Source of the DNA: Isoetes engelmannii | Taxonomy: Eukaryota; Streptophyta; Lycopodiopsida; Isoetales; Isoetaceae | NCBI GenBank assembly: GCA_011763485.2 | Contig: JAANSK020298156.1 | Span: forward strand, 1 to 30,827 | Reading direction: 5' to 3' | Length of the DNA: 30,827 nt | Part shown: piece after piece, positions 21,415 through 30,564 of the stretch | How positions within the stretch are numbered: position 1 is the stretch's first letter | How the letters are laid out: each line of letters opens with the position of its first letter | The notes under the pieces: model-generated | Told to the model about the DNA's origin: nothing | What the model saw: only the letters and a program-made list of their open reading frames with translations | The model's database searches: none | Made by a program: the position numbers and the translations under genes

Positions 21415-22650
21415 TGACACGAAGGGCTGCACGATTTTGGGCACAACACGCGAAGAGGCACGACCCGGGGCACGGGAACAGCACGCCATGAATTCTAAAG
21501 CTGCCCTCGATTTTGTGCCCAATCCTGATTTTGCATCCGACCAGTAGCTCTAGCGGGTCACTGATTCTGGGCACGATCTTGGCCACGACCACAGGAGGTC
21601 ACTATCACTGACACTGTTTCCTGTTATCTGCCGATTAGTGGCCTCTATCAGTTACAACAACTTTGTCTAGTGGGCAATCAAGTCACAATCATCATGCCAC
21701 GACCCTGCTACCTATAAAAGGCCTCCATTCAGATCAAAGAAGGGTCCGAAGGTTGAGCGCCCTTAGTTGTCGCCGCCTTGGTCCACATTTTTTCGCCTTC
21801 TGATTTTCTGCTATCTGGTTATGAGTTTATAAGTTTTTCATTACCTGGATGTACTTTCTCCACATGGAGTTTATATGAAATTGATTATCTTCCTGAGATT
21901 TGCTAAAGTCTGTATAATTTATGAAATGTGCAAAGTTCTTGAGTTTCAAATTTTACTTAGTGTGCAGAGTTTTTCATAAAAGTTTCAAGAATTGTTTGAT
22001 TCATGTGCCTTAGCTGCAATACTTCCTTCAGTTGTTTTGAAATCCCACGTGACACTTAGCAGGCAGATCCCTTGAGCATGTAATTTATGCCATCTGCCCC
22101 TCATCCAAAGCTGCTCTGTTGTTCAGCATCATCTGTCGTCCTGGATCTGGTCCATTCTGCACCAAGGAATAAATTACTAATCATATATTTCTTAGTAGCT
22201 ATAATGACTTTAGCGTGCCTGAAACTAATCCCAAAATTTTCTGTGGTTTAGCTAAAGCCTACAAATTTTTCTTCTCTTACCTTCTAGCATTTAGCTACAC
22301 TAACCCGAAATTCATCCCAAACATTTCTATGGTGTGGGTAAGAAAAACAATAAACTAAATTTATTATGTTTAGCAGGCTTGCCTAACCTGCCTTGACCAA
22401 TTTCTTGCATTCCTAGGCTATCCACCTAGCACGCCACCTCAGCAAAATTGAATTCCAACCGTTAGATCCATTAATTTTGAATCAAACGGTCATGAAAATT
22501 AGAAAATTCCTGTAAATTCCCCTTCCCCTGTCCGACCGTGGCTAAAAACTCCAGGATTTAGTTGGCCATACCAGTTACTTCCGATGACCTGCCGTTTGCC
22601 TTGTGCTGACTTTCTAAGTGGGCCATGAGCGCCGGATCCAGCAAGCTGCA
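21415..22650. other. Intergenic, possible element end, no gene seen
   Basis: After the last codons of the decayed gene, a GC-richer stretch (21415-21800) holds a CTATAAAAG box at about 21712-21720, which could belong to a terminal repeat or promoter of the element. No matching copy was seen upstream. From 22150 the sequence is AT-rich, and 22155-22325 is one copy of a dispersed repeat. Confidence 0.45.
22155..22325 (+). repeat. Dispersed repeat, copy 1
   Basis: Shares AATAAATTACTAATCATATATTTCTTA-like sequence, then GGTTTAGCTAAA, CTCTTAC and TTCTAGC blocks, in the same order and orientation with a stretch at 27553-27730. Family unknown. Confidence 0.75.
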
Positions 22651-22651
22651 A

Positions 22652-22815
22652 GACGAGCAGTTCAAGCAGATGAGCTGGTATATTTCTTACTCAAAGTGAC
22701 GAGCAGTTCAAGCAGATGATGGGTAATGCGAGCTGGTATATTTCTTACTCAATGTGACGAGCAGTTCAAGCATACGATGGGTCATGCGAGCTGGTATTTT
22801 CTTACTCAAAGTTAC
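22652..22815 (+). repeat. Tandem repeat of 46-58 bases, three units
   Basis: Units start at 22652, 22698 and 22756 with GACGAGCAGTTCAAGCA and end with GCTGGTATATTTCTTACTCA-like sequence. The first unit lacks a 12-base segment present in the others. Confidence 0.92.
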
Positions 22816-23585
22816 GAAGTTCTCCTTGGATGTCTGGCAGAATAACTGGAGGGGACTTGAAATTTATGTGCAAAATCAAAAGGTTTGATCTGTTGTGGTA
22901 AATGTCTTCTGCTGCTTATTGCAAGCAATAGCCATCCAATACTAGTAGGATCCAATGCCCGGCATGCATTTGCTGAGTGTTAGACTTCTGTGGTATTTCT
23001 TTAGGTGTCTCCTTCTTCATGCTTTATATTGGACAATTAACTTATGAGCATATGAAACATGTCATGAAAGAAGCAATGCCGTTTTTCCTTAAAGCAATCT
23101 ACACAAAAACTTTAGCTGGCAAATACAAGCCTGTCCACTCAGGGTCTGGAGATATGAGCAAAGCGGCACTGGAGGAGGCAAACTCAAGCTTCCGTTCAAG
23201 ATAGAGCTATAATGATATGGGGCTTCTGTCTTGAAGCAAAGTTTCAGTTTAAAATAGAGTATCAGTTTCGTATTCTAGTGAAGGAGCATCTGTGCCTTAT
23301 TTTTCTTTATAGTGTTTGGTAAAGAGAGGAGCAATCGCTTAGTTTATTATGTATATACATCATGTTTGCGACCTCACGGGAATCCCACAACTCCTGAGTG
23401 TTTGTCATTCTTGATTTTCTTCTGTACAGGTAAAGCACTTCATTGCACATAATGCCAGCGCTGCTCCATTCCGGTTCACAAAAAAGAGCACAAAAAAGAG
23501 GAGAAGTTGCAAGCTGATTCAATACCAGAGCACCACCAGGTCAGTATGATTGCAATTTCAAAATATTTCAAAGTCGTATCTGGAA
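22816..23585. other. Unassigned region with one possible exon relic
   Basis: An open frame at 22977-23204 encodes a stretch 'LTYEHMKHVMKEAMPFFLKAIYTKTLAGKYKP' that looks protein-like, but I do not recognise it. It may be an exon relic of a gene; no partner exons were found. Otherwise nothing is seen. Confidence 0.35.
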
Positions 23586-23589
23586 GAAA

Positions 23590-23865
23590 CACGAATCCTA
23601 CGCATTCCTCCTACAGAAATCTGCCAAAATTATGGCTTTGTCAGAAGGAATGCGAGTACATTCACATATTGTAGAGAGTAACTGTGATGACGATACATTC
23701 CTTGCTAACCATCTTATTGCAATGTATGGGAAATGCCATGCTCTGGAAGAGGCTCGCCATGTATTTGACAAGATAAGCCAGAAGAACTTGGAGTGCTATT
23801 ACCACTGCCTATGCTCAAATTTCTGATGCCAAAGGAGCCTTGCACTTCCTTGCTCTCCCCGACTG
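23590..23865 (+). pseudogene. PPR protein fragment, PLS type, frameshifted
   Basis: Reads ESYAFLLQKSAKIMALSEGM, then VHSHIVESNCDDDTFLANHL, then IAMYGKCHALEEARHVFDKI. This is the typical order of plant PLS-class pentatricopeptide repeats: the 'Y..LLQ.CA....L..G..VH.HI' and 'N.L..MYGKCG.L..AR.VFD.I' patterns. Such proteins bind organelle RNA and often guide editing. The frame breaks near 23791; the next repeat continues in the +1 frame as SAITTAYAQISDAKGALHFL. Only about two repeats survive, with no organelle-targeting peptide or C-terminal domain, so this is a fragment of a pseudogene. Confidence 0.87.
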
Positions 23866-24640
23866 CAGAAGAAAGTTTGTATTTGGAGAATGGAAATTTT
23901 AAATCATGTAGTTAAGTTGAAAGAAACACTCGATCATGCTAGCACTCCTTTTACTTATGTCTTTCAAAGCGTTAGCAGGTTTAGTAGGTTCGATGAGGCA
24001 CTCTGCTATTGTCTGCTATCTTCCATATGAGAAAGACAATGCCTGGCTTTAGTTTGTAGCAAAGGATTTAAATGTTTCAGAGACAGCTTATGTGACATAG
24101 CTGGACAAATTTGACAGGAAATACATAAAATATGCAAATGAGAGACGTGGCAGCGAGGTCAACACTGATGCCAACAACGAGTTTACCCTTCGATGGTTCA
24201 CTCCTCAGTAGAGGTTCGTTTGCTTTGACAATGAAATTTTTTGCATCATGCTGGATGTTTAAATAATCTCTTCGGGGCACATCACGAACAACTACATGCA
24301 ACTGAATTACACTTGGTCAGCCAGATAGAATCCAAAATTCGTATAGACTTCGGGCCCGCAGACTGTGGCAGGTAAAGAATTCGTGTGGAGACGACTTCAA
24401 CATAACTCTTATACTGACAAATATGACAAATATGACAGGAAGGAATGATTTGCAACCTAACATGATCTAACCAATTAATGCTTGTCTTTAGGACTGGAGA
24501 TATTTGATTTCTCTAAGCCATCAAAAGTAGCCATCGTGCTTGCATTTCAGAAATAGAGTCCTTGATTCATTCATTTTTGCTTGCTGGATGCAAGTTTACA
24601 TTGTTGACATATACTTTGTACATGGAAGCATATGTCAAGA
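23866..24640. other. Region between the two PPR fragments, no gene seen
   Basis: No domain is recognisable on either strand. The 74-codon minus-strand frame at 24301-24077 has no support. Confidence 0.5.
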
Positions 24641-24652
24641 CTAAACAATCAC

Positions 24653-25226
24653 ATGGCTGAAGAATTGTTGGAAGAGTGAAGGAGGATGGTATTCTTTCGG
24701 ATGCCATTGCATATGCAGTGATTATCAGTGGCTACTCAAAAGCTGGGTGCAGGCCATGAACCATAGGTCTCATTTTTCAATTCTTTGATTCATGGATATG
24801 CAAACATGGGGAAGCAGAAAAGATTTTTAAGATGATGTGTGGTTTACAATGCCACTCTATTAATGTAAGAACTTACAACACTCTTATTCGTATATACATG
24901 TATATAACGAATGGCAAGTGTAAAAAGGTATGTAACTATCCTAAAAAGGAAACAAATGAAGAAAATAGATGCCGTTAGTCCATTTTCTAAACCCAAATCT
25001 AGTTATCATATGAAAGTTGTGTGTTGGTTTTAGAGTAGTGTCTTTCAGTGATTTTAAGTTTTTCATGTAACAGGCAGAAGCCTTATAATTCAGTATGCAT
25101 CAAGCTGGTGGCAAACCAGATGCTATCAGTTACAGGATTTTGCATAATGCTTATATGTCATCTAGAAATTACGTTGACGCAGAAAAGATCATAATGGATA
25201 TGAGGAAAGATGGCATAAGCTTTTGA
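24653..25226 (+). pseudogene. PPR protein fragment, P type, several frameshifts and a stop
   Basis: In changing plus frames there are MAEELLEE (24653), then KEDGILSDAIAYAVIISGYS, then FNSLIHGYANMG, EAEKIFKMM and NVRTYNTLIRIY. After a possible intron ending in an AG at 25073, AEAL, a TAA stop and FSMHQAGGKPDAISYRILHN follow, and finally YVDAEKIIMDMRKDGI. These are P-class pentatricopeptide repeats ('.Y..LI.GY.K.G....A..I...M...G...D'). It differs in class from the PLS fragment upstream, so the two probably come from different genes. The frameshifts and the TAA at 25086 mark it as dead. Confidence 0.8.
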
Positions 25227-25530
25227 AGATCCATTTAGTGATCTTTACTGCGTGTGTTCACGCTATTGCCTATTCTACTCTTGCTTCCCTTCATTTATTG
25301 GATTGTCCAGATAGCTTGTATGAAATTGCCTTCGTACATTTCAAGCAGCAAATATGTGCATGCACATGTGAATATCTGCAAACTTGGCATATGACATCTT
25401 CTGCTCCTTGCTCTTGTTAGTTATGGCTCTCTCATCGGGATGTCACTATATTCAGGAACATGCATTGGCATTTGATGCAGGCCAAGGAGATATATTAATC
25501 TTGTGAGGTCTCTAAGTATTGTGTTATCAG

Positions 25531-26354
25531 AATACAATAGACATGCCAGCTGGTCCTTCAGAGATGCTCGTAATTGCTGATAAACATGCCAACCCTGTTC
25601 ATGTTTCTGCTGATATTGTCTCAGGTAAATAATGATTCCTGTTGAAATAAGGGAGAGCTTTATTTTGTCTTTGGACACCTAATATCTAGCATGTTGCTTG
25701 TGCAGGAAGAACCTGGACCCGATAGTCAGGTGGTTCTTGTGGCTGTTGAAAAAAGACCAGCGTGGAGGCAATAAAGATGAATTGGAGAGGCAATAAACTG
25801 AACTTCCTCGACAAGACAACAACAGCTATACTGTTACTATCGCAGACCCATTGCCCGGCAATTGCAGTTGCATCTAAATGCTAGATACCCATTGCCTAAC
25901 TCAAGGATGCAGTCTTAATTCCTTCTATTGTTGTGTAGGCATGCATGTTCTTTAATCTTTATGCCCCACAGGATCTTATTGCCAATGTTGACAACTCAGC
26001 GATTGGTTGCAACATCTTTAAATGCAGGTACCCTTTTGCTTTGGATTTTTTTCCCTTCTATAATGGCTCCAAGAAGAAAGATATCATGCTAGATCTACTT
26101 CCAAGGTCCGTTTTCTTACGTAGATGGACACCAGAGAGTGTTGGGTATCATGCCAGTGGAACAAATCATGTCTTACCAACTTATGGCTATGCAAGAATGT
26201 CTGATGGCGTTTCTGTTGATTCTTTGTCAAATAGATGACTGTTCAATCTCTTACAGAGTAGGGGATTCGAGCTTTACTTCAACAACAAAGATGGCAGAAA
26301 TTAAAGGGCTCCAGGCACATAAGCGTGAAGTCACCTTGCGTCTTGAGATCCGAT
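25531..26354 (+). pseudogene. Histidinol dehydrogenase pseudogene, C-terminal half, introns kept
   Basis: Plus-strand segments match the C-terminal half of histidinol dehydrogenase, the zinc enzyme of the last two steps of histidine synthesis (plastid in plants). In order: [20 protein letters not shown] (from 25540), a GTAAAT donor at 25625, EEPGPDSQVVLVAV (from 25706), [17 protein letters not shown] (from about 25951), [20 protein letters not shown] and [16 protein letters not shown] (26115-26230), MTVQSLTE then TAG (26237-26263), and MAEIKGLQAHKREVTLRLEI in another frame (26289-26351). The last carries the AHKxxVTLR motif of the family. The N-terminal half is missing. The TAG, small frame losses and missing parts make it dead. 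Intron remnants show that it arose by DNA duplication, not from a processed transcript. Confidence 0.9.
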
Positions 26355-28404
26355 GATCTGATGGTATTGATAACAATTTTGATGAATAAAAGTTTCACAT
26401 CTTCCATCAGAGGAAGCGGCAAAGAGGGTGTTTATATCATCTACCTAATTGAAGATAAGATAAGAAACAGGAATAAATTTGTTCAACAAAATTTCCAATA
26501 GTCACATCTGAAAGGCATATTACTTGATTTTTCTGCCATTCTTGTTACTAAGGGTTTGTTTTGTGTGCCTCCTCATTCCACGGACTAGAAATTGCATAAT
26601 TGAGAACAACACAACCATGATCCACTCTTGTTTGAAGTTGAACCGAAATTAGTGACACAAGTTGAAAGTTTGCGGCCTATTAACCTTACTTTTTGCAATG
26701 CTTCAGCAATAGGTGCAGTAGAACAAGGCAAGCTCACTTGCCTTGCACATTGCAATCGTTATTTTCCTAGACAACCCATTATTAGCGACGTGTCGCAACA
26801 TGCATTTCTTCTAGTATCACCTTTTCGTTTTAGTATATTACAATGTTTTATTCAAATGCAATGGTACGATGAGTATGAAATATGACGTAAAAACTATATG
26901 AATATGGGTGGCCAAATTTCCTTTTACAAGAAAGAACCTAATAATCTTGGCTAAATAATATTGTCCAACAACATTAACCTATGTTTCTACGACAATTTAC
27001 CCGTCAGAATTTATGGTGCATTCCCCTGTACTAACCTAACCTTGTGCCATCTCAAGCCACAATGTAATGTGTCTAGAGCCTATATAATCATCTCAAGCTA
27101 GACTAAAGAAATCTTGGCATGCTAGACAAAGCCTTCAAGCCTGAATGTTTTCAACTTTGGCCATTTCCAGCCTTAGCCTTACTTTTTTATTTCTACTATT
27201 TCACCTTCCCTTTCCCAACCCTTTGCCCTATTTATTATGGAAGGCCATAATTCAAGAATGTTTATAAATCCAAACATATAATTATCTATAACTTTGAAGT
27301 AGTTTCTTTATTCAAAATAGGTTCTTCAAATTGCATCACTTTTTTATTTAAAGAGTCACAAATGGGCCTCTTCAAAGATTTGGTTGGTAGAGCAATCAAC
27401 ATCAGTAATCCTAAAACTGCTGACCTACTCTTCTTCTTTTTTTCCCAAGCTTGCCCTACTGCTAGTTTTTTCTAGTTGTTTCTATTTATTTAAACCATTT
27501 TCTTTGTGGAAACATGCTAACAAATAGCTAAGGCTAGGCCTCAAATTGTTTCATGGATGCTAGGAAATAAATTACTTTACTAATCATATATTTCTTATTA
27601 CCTAGAATTACTTTACCTAAAGTAGCCCAAAGCTCATTTCAAAAGTTTCTATGGTTTAGCTAAACATTATAAATTTTCACTCTCTTACTTTCTAGCGTTT
27701 GGCTAAAGAGCTCGAAGGTCAGCCTAGGCCCGAACAAAGTTAAGCTAAAATTATAATTTTTCCCCTACTTTTTCCATTTACTTTAGCCAACTTTTTTTGA
27801 AAATGTGCTAAAAAATCGCCAAATTGCTAAATTTAGCCCTTAAATTATTCCAGGTTCTGCACCCTGTTTTCTTTTCGTGTTCATTAACCCTAATTTGGAG
27901 CTCATTGATTCTTACCTTGCACTGAAGAGAGGGCGGCCCATTCTTCCAGAACACATTCTAAGTCGAAATCGTCCTGGAAAATTGAATCTAGGGATGGATA
28001 ACAAGGGGAATAACAATCAATCCATTAATCGGAGGAACCAAGCTTCAGAAAGGGATCCAAGGCAGAGGGCTCGGTTATGGCCATGGCTTGGATCCATAGC
28101 TTAACTTTTGCAAACAAAGCCCAGCTTATGAGTCTTCTAGCCCAATATTATGGATCGAAGCCCCTTTGCCGGAAGTGCCATCGCCCACTTCTTCTTTTGG
28201 ACGCCCTGATCATCTGTAATAAATATGTAATGATTTATTATAGAGGCCTTCTGTCTATTTTATGATATGTCATTCAATGGTTTAGAAAAAGAAAATGGTT
28301 TGGAAAACAAATCCCCTATTCTTGATAAAACCTTTTTCCCCCAAAAGAAAAATTTGTAAAAAGCAATTGCGAACATAATGAGGAAGATAAAGTGCACAAA
28401 AAAC
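26355..28404. other. AT-rich intergenic region, no gene seen
   Basis: Open frames at 26628-26885 and 27877-28104 have no recognisable domain. A second copy of a dispersed repeat lies at 27553-27730. Otherwise nothing is seen. Confidence 0.5.
27553..27730 (+). repeat. Dispersed repeat, copy 2
   Basis: Matches 22155-22325 in the same orientation. Shared blocks include AATAAATTACT, CTAATCATATATTTCTTA, TATGGTTTAGCTAAA, CTCTTAC and TTCTAGC. The two copies differ by many substitutions and small indels. Confidence 0.75.
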
Positions 28405-28672
28405 TTTTTTCTTTTTTCTTTCCTTTTTTTTTATGGATCACACTCTAACCTTTGCGAGACTAGCACTCGCTAACTTTAATCATCCCTCTAATTGTCAATG
28501 GGTTTTTATGCCCTAGGGCGCGACTCCATTGACCTAACCACCTGGCTACCCTAGGCGACGGGCCTACCTTTATTGTCTTTAAGGTCTATCTTTAACTGTA
28601 ACAAGCGAGATTTGAACCCCTGACCTTGTTGGTGGCAGTTTAAGGTCTTATCACTGGACCAGTGTAGAAAGA
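28405..28672 (-). mobile_element. tRNA-derived SINE-like element
   Basis: On the minus strand, starting near 28672, there is a TGGTCCAGTGAT box (28661-28650) and about 30 bases later GGTTCAAATC (28618-28609), which fits the B-box consensus GWTCRANNC. The spacing suits an internal RNA polymerase III promoter. A unique body of about 180 bases follows, containing GCCAGGTGGTTAGGTCAATG (near 28546-28527), itself tRNA-like. The element ends in an A-rich tail (28435-28405, a T-run on the plus strand). No protein is encoded. Target-site duplications are not clear, so the exact ends are uncertain. Confidence 0.62.
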
Positions 28673-28679
28673 ATAAAGA

Positions 28680-29140
28680 TTTAAAGAAGCGCGTCCATAT
28701 AGGTGCACACGCAATGCAGGGGATAGCCCTTCTTCCAGATCAGCTACCTAAGAAAGGCAGGCAGGGCAGGCATTGGCAGGCTTATGAGTAGGGCATGAGT
28801 CTTTGGAGTGAGCAGGCCTCTACCTGCCACAAACTTTGACACTTTGCGTGACAGGTGGCACCTTTGGCCATGATGTGGGGGCACGCCTGGACCCCCTCTC
28901 CCCCTCCTCCCATGTTGGCGAATGGCGACACATTATATTGATCAATCCGAACAAGACCATTGAATAGCTCAACTCTTAGAGAATCCAATGGTGCGTTTGT
29001 AATTTGCCCGGGGGCCCCTTAAAGGCACACAAGGGGGCGACTATACTCATGAACCAGCCAAGTAAATAATTCGAAATAGGAATATTCCAAGGCATAGCCA
29101 TTGACACCCTTATTCCCAAGATATCATATCTAGATGAGTA
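28680..29140. other. Intergenic upstream of psbY, no gene seen
   Basis: Contains a GC-rich stretch (28740-28920) with repeated GGCAGG strings at 28760-28780. No supported gene on either strand. Confidence 0.5.
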
Positions 29141-29147
29141 ATGTTCT

Positions 29148-29200
29148 GCCACGTGTATGAATATAAAGCTGCCACGTACTAAGACAACAAGAAGAGCCAA
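29148..29200 (+). promoter_or_regulatory. psbY promoter elements: G-box and TATA box
   Basis: CACGTG, a G-box typical of light-regulated plant genes, lies at 29150-29155. TATAAA follows at 29162-29167 and a second CCACGT core at 29172-29177. Initiation would be expected about 30 bases after the TATA box, leaving a leader of roughly 85 bases before the ATG at 29282. Confidence 0.6.
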
Positions 29201-29281
29201 TAGGAACTCGAGAATTCTTATCTGCATTGATTTCGGTGTGTGTTGATATAGCGGGAAAGAAGAAGAGCTCATCTGCAACAT

Positions 29282-30106
29282 ATGGCCATGGCTGCCGCGG
29301 TTGCAGGTTCTGCCTCTGCCTGCCTCAACACCAAATCTATAGTTCTATCCGCCAGCCTCAAGGTATCAGAATCATCTGTTTCTTCAGCTTCAATTTCCTC
29401 AATCAAGGTCCCTTCCCTTGCACTTTTCTTAGAAAAATCCCAAAATGCTTTCTGTACCAACACAGATACGGCAAGCAAAGGTCTTGCAGCGGCTCTGTTC
29501 GCATCCCTAGCGGCGACAGATTCGGCTATGGCGGCAAATCAGGTATTGGATATGGTAGCCGCGGTGCCGGATAACGATTCCCGTGGATTAGCGCTTCTAG
29601 CTCCTCTGGTGCCCGCATTAGGTTGGGTTTTGTTTAATATTTTTCAACCAGGTTTGAATCAATTCAACAAAATGAAAGGGGCTAAATCCATAGCAGCAGG
29701 GGTCGGATTGGGCGCTCTTGCCATGCTTGCCCTAAATTCTGATGCACAGGCTGCCCAAGAAGTTGCCCAGATTGCAGAAGGGGATAACAGAGGTTTGCTT
29801 CTTCTGGGTATTATTCTTCCGGCCATAGGTTGGGTTTTGTTCAATATTTTACAGCCTGCCTTGAATCAGTTTAACAAAATGAAATCTGCCAAAGGATTGG
29901 CCGCTGCAGCTGGATTGGGCGCCTCTGCCGGATTTCTTTCGGCTGTTCCTCAGGCTGATGCTGTTCAAGAAATTGCTAGCATTGCTGAAGGGGATTCTAG
30001 AGGCTTGCTCTTGCTTGGCATCATTCTTCCAGCGATTGGATGGGTCTTGTTCAATATCTTCCAGCCTGCTGTCAATCAGATCGACAAAATGCGAGCTTCA
30101 AAGTAA
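29282..30106 (+). CDS. psbY: Photosystem II PsbY precursor with three mature PsbY units
   Basis: An intact single-exon precursor of 274 residues. PsbY is a small single-helix thylakoid protein at the edge of photosystem II, near cytochrome b559. Residues 1 to about 70 are Ser/Ala-rich, as in a chloroplast transit peptide. Three PsbY units follow, at about 85-135, 158-204 and 228-274. Each has an acidic start (DNDSRG, EGDNRG or EGDSRG), the helix core P-A-(L/I)-GWVLFNI, then FQP or LQP, NQ and a basic end (NKMK or DKMR). Hydrophobic spacers ending in SAMA, DAQA and QADA precede the units and fit lumenal processing sites. Arabidopsis and spinach precursors hold two units, so three is unusual. 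Units 2 and 3 share GLLLLGIILPAIGWVLFNI, suggesting a later duplication. The ATG follows a leader with G-box and TATA elements. A second in-frame ATG (codon 3) is possible as start. Confidence 0.96.
   Translation: MAMAAAVAGSASACLNTKSIVLSASLKVSESSVSSASISSIKVPSLALFLEKSQNAFCTNTDTASKGLAAALFASLAATDSAMAANQVLDMVAAVPDNDSRGLALLAPLVPALGWVLFNIFQPGLNQFNKMKGAKSIAAGVGLGALAMLALNSDAQAAQEVAQIAEGDNRGLLLLGIILPAIGWVLFNILQPALNQFNKMKSAKGLAAAAGLGASAGFLSAVPQADAVQEIASIAEGDSRGLLLLGIILPAIGWVLFNIFQPAVNQIDKMRASK
29534..30103 (+). repeat. Three in-frame PsbY repeat units
   Basis: Coding repeats of 69-70 codons: mature units near 29534-29686, 29753-29893 and 29963-30103. The second and third are more alike than either is to the first. 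Confidence 0.93.
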
Positions 30107-30560
30107 AAACTGTTTGATCTTGTATGACAATCATGTATAAATTCCAGAAGACTAATCTAATATTGAATAGCTAATGACCCTCTTGTCCCAAGGCATTTTC
30201 GTAATTGTTTGCTGCTTTCTCTTCTTCCTTCCCTGTCTAATTTTCATTTCTAAGACAAAGCACTGAGAAAAGGCAGGGGATCAGCAGAAACAAAACTAGC
30301 ACGAATGTTTGATACAGCACAAGGGGAGCCATTTTTTTTGCACATATCCATCAAGCAAAACCAGGTATGGACTGTTTTGGCACATAAAACCAGGTGTGGG
30401 TATTTTAATTTGGCACAAATTCGCAGCTTCCCAGTCTTTTTCTGCAAAAACTTCCGAAGCTTCTTTACAAGGTGGGGTATTAATTTCTTGGTCTTTTTTT
30501 CAAGACTAAGGGGGTTTTCCCATGAACGATCTAAACCTGTTTCAGGCGAGGGTTGCCTCT
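30107..30560. other. psbY 3' region and intergenic sequence
   Basis: The psbY 3' untranslated region should lie in the first 100-200 bases. No clear gene follows; short frames at 30305-30610 are unsupported. Confidence 0.5.
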
Positions 30561-30564
30561 CGTT

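Noticed and set aside
21700-21800. Terminal repeat pairing with the promoter-like region at 17640-17700
   Set aside because: Both contain a TATA box, but the surrounding sequences do not match each other.
28600-28672. Functional tRNA gene on the minus strand
   Set aside because: A- and B-box-like sequences are present, but no cloverleaf or acceptor stem closes, and a long body with an A-tail follows, which fits a SINE better.
29269-29478. Minus-strand frame opposite psbY
   Set aside because: It is the shadow of the intact PsbY coding frame and has no features of its own.
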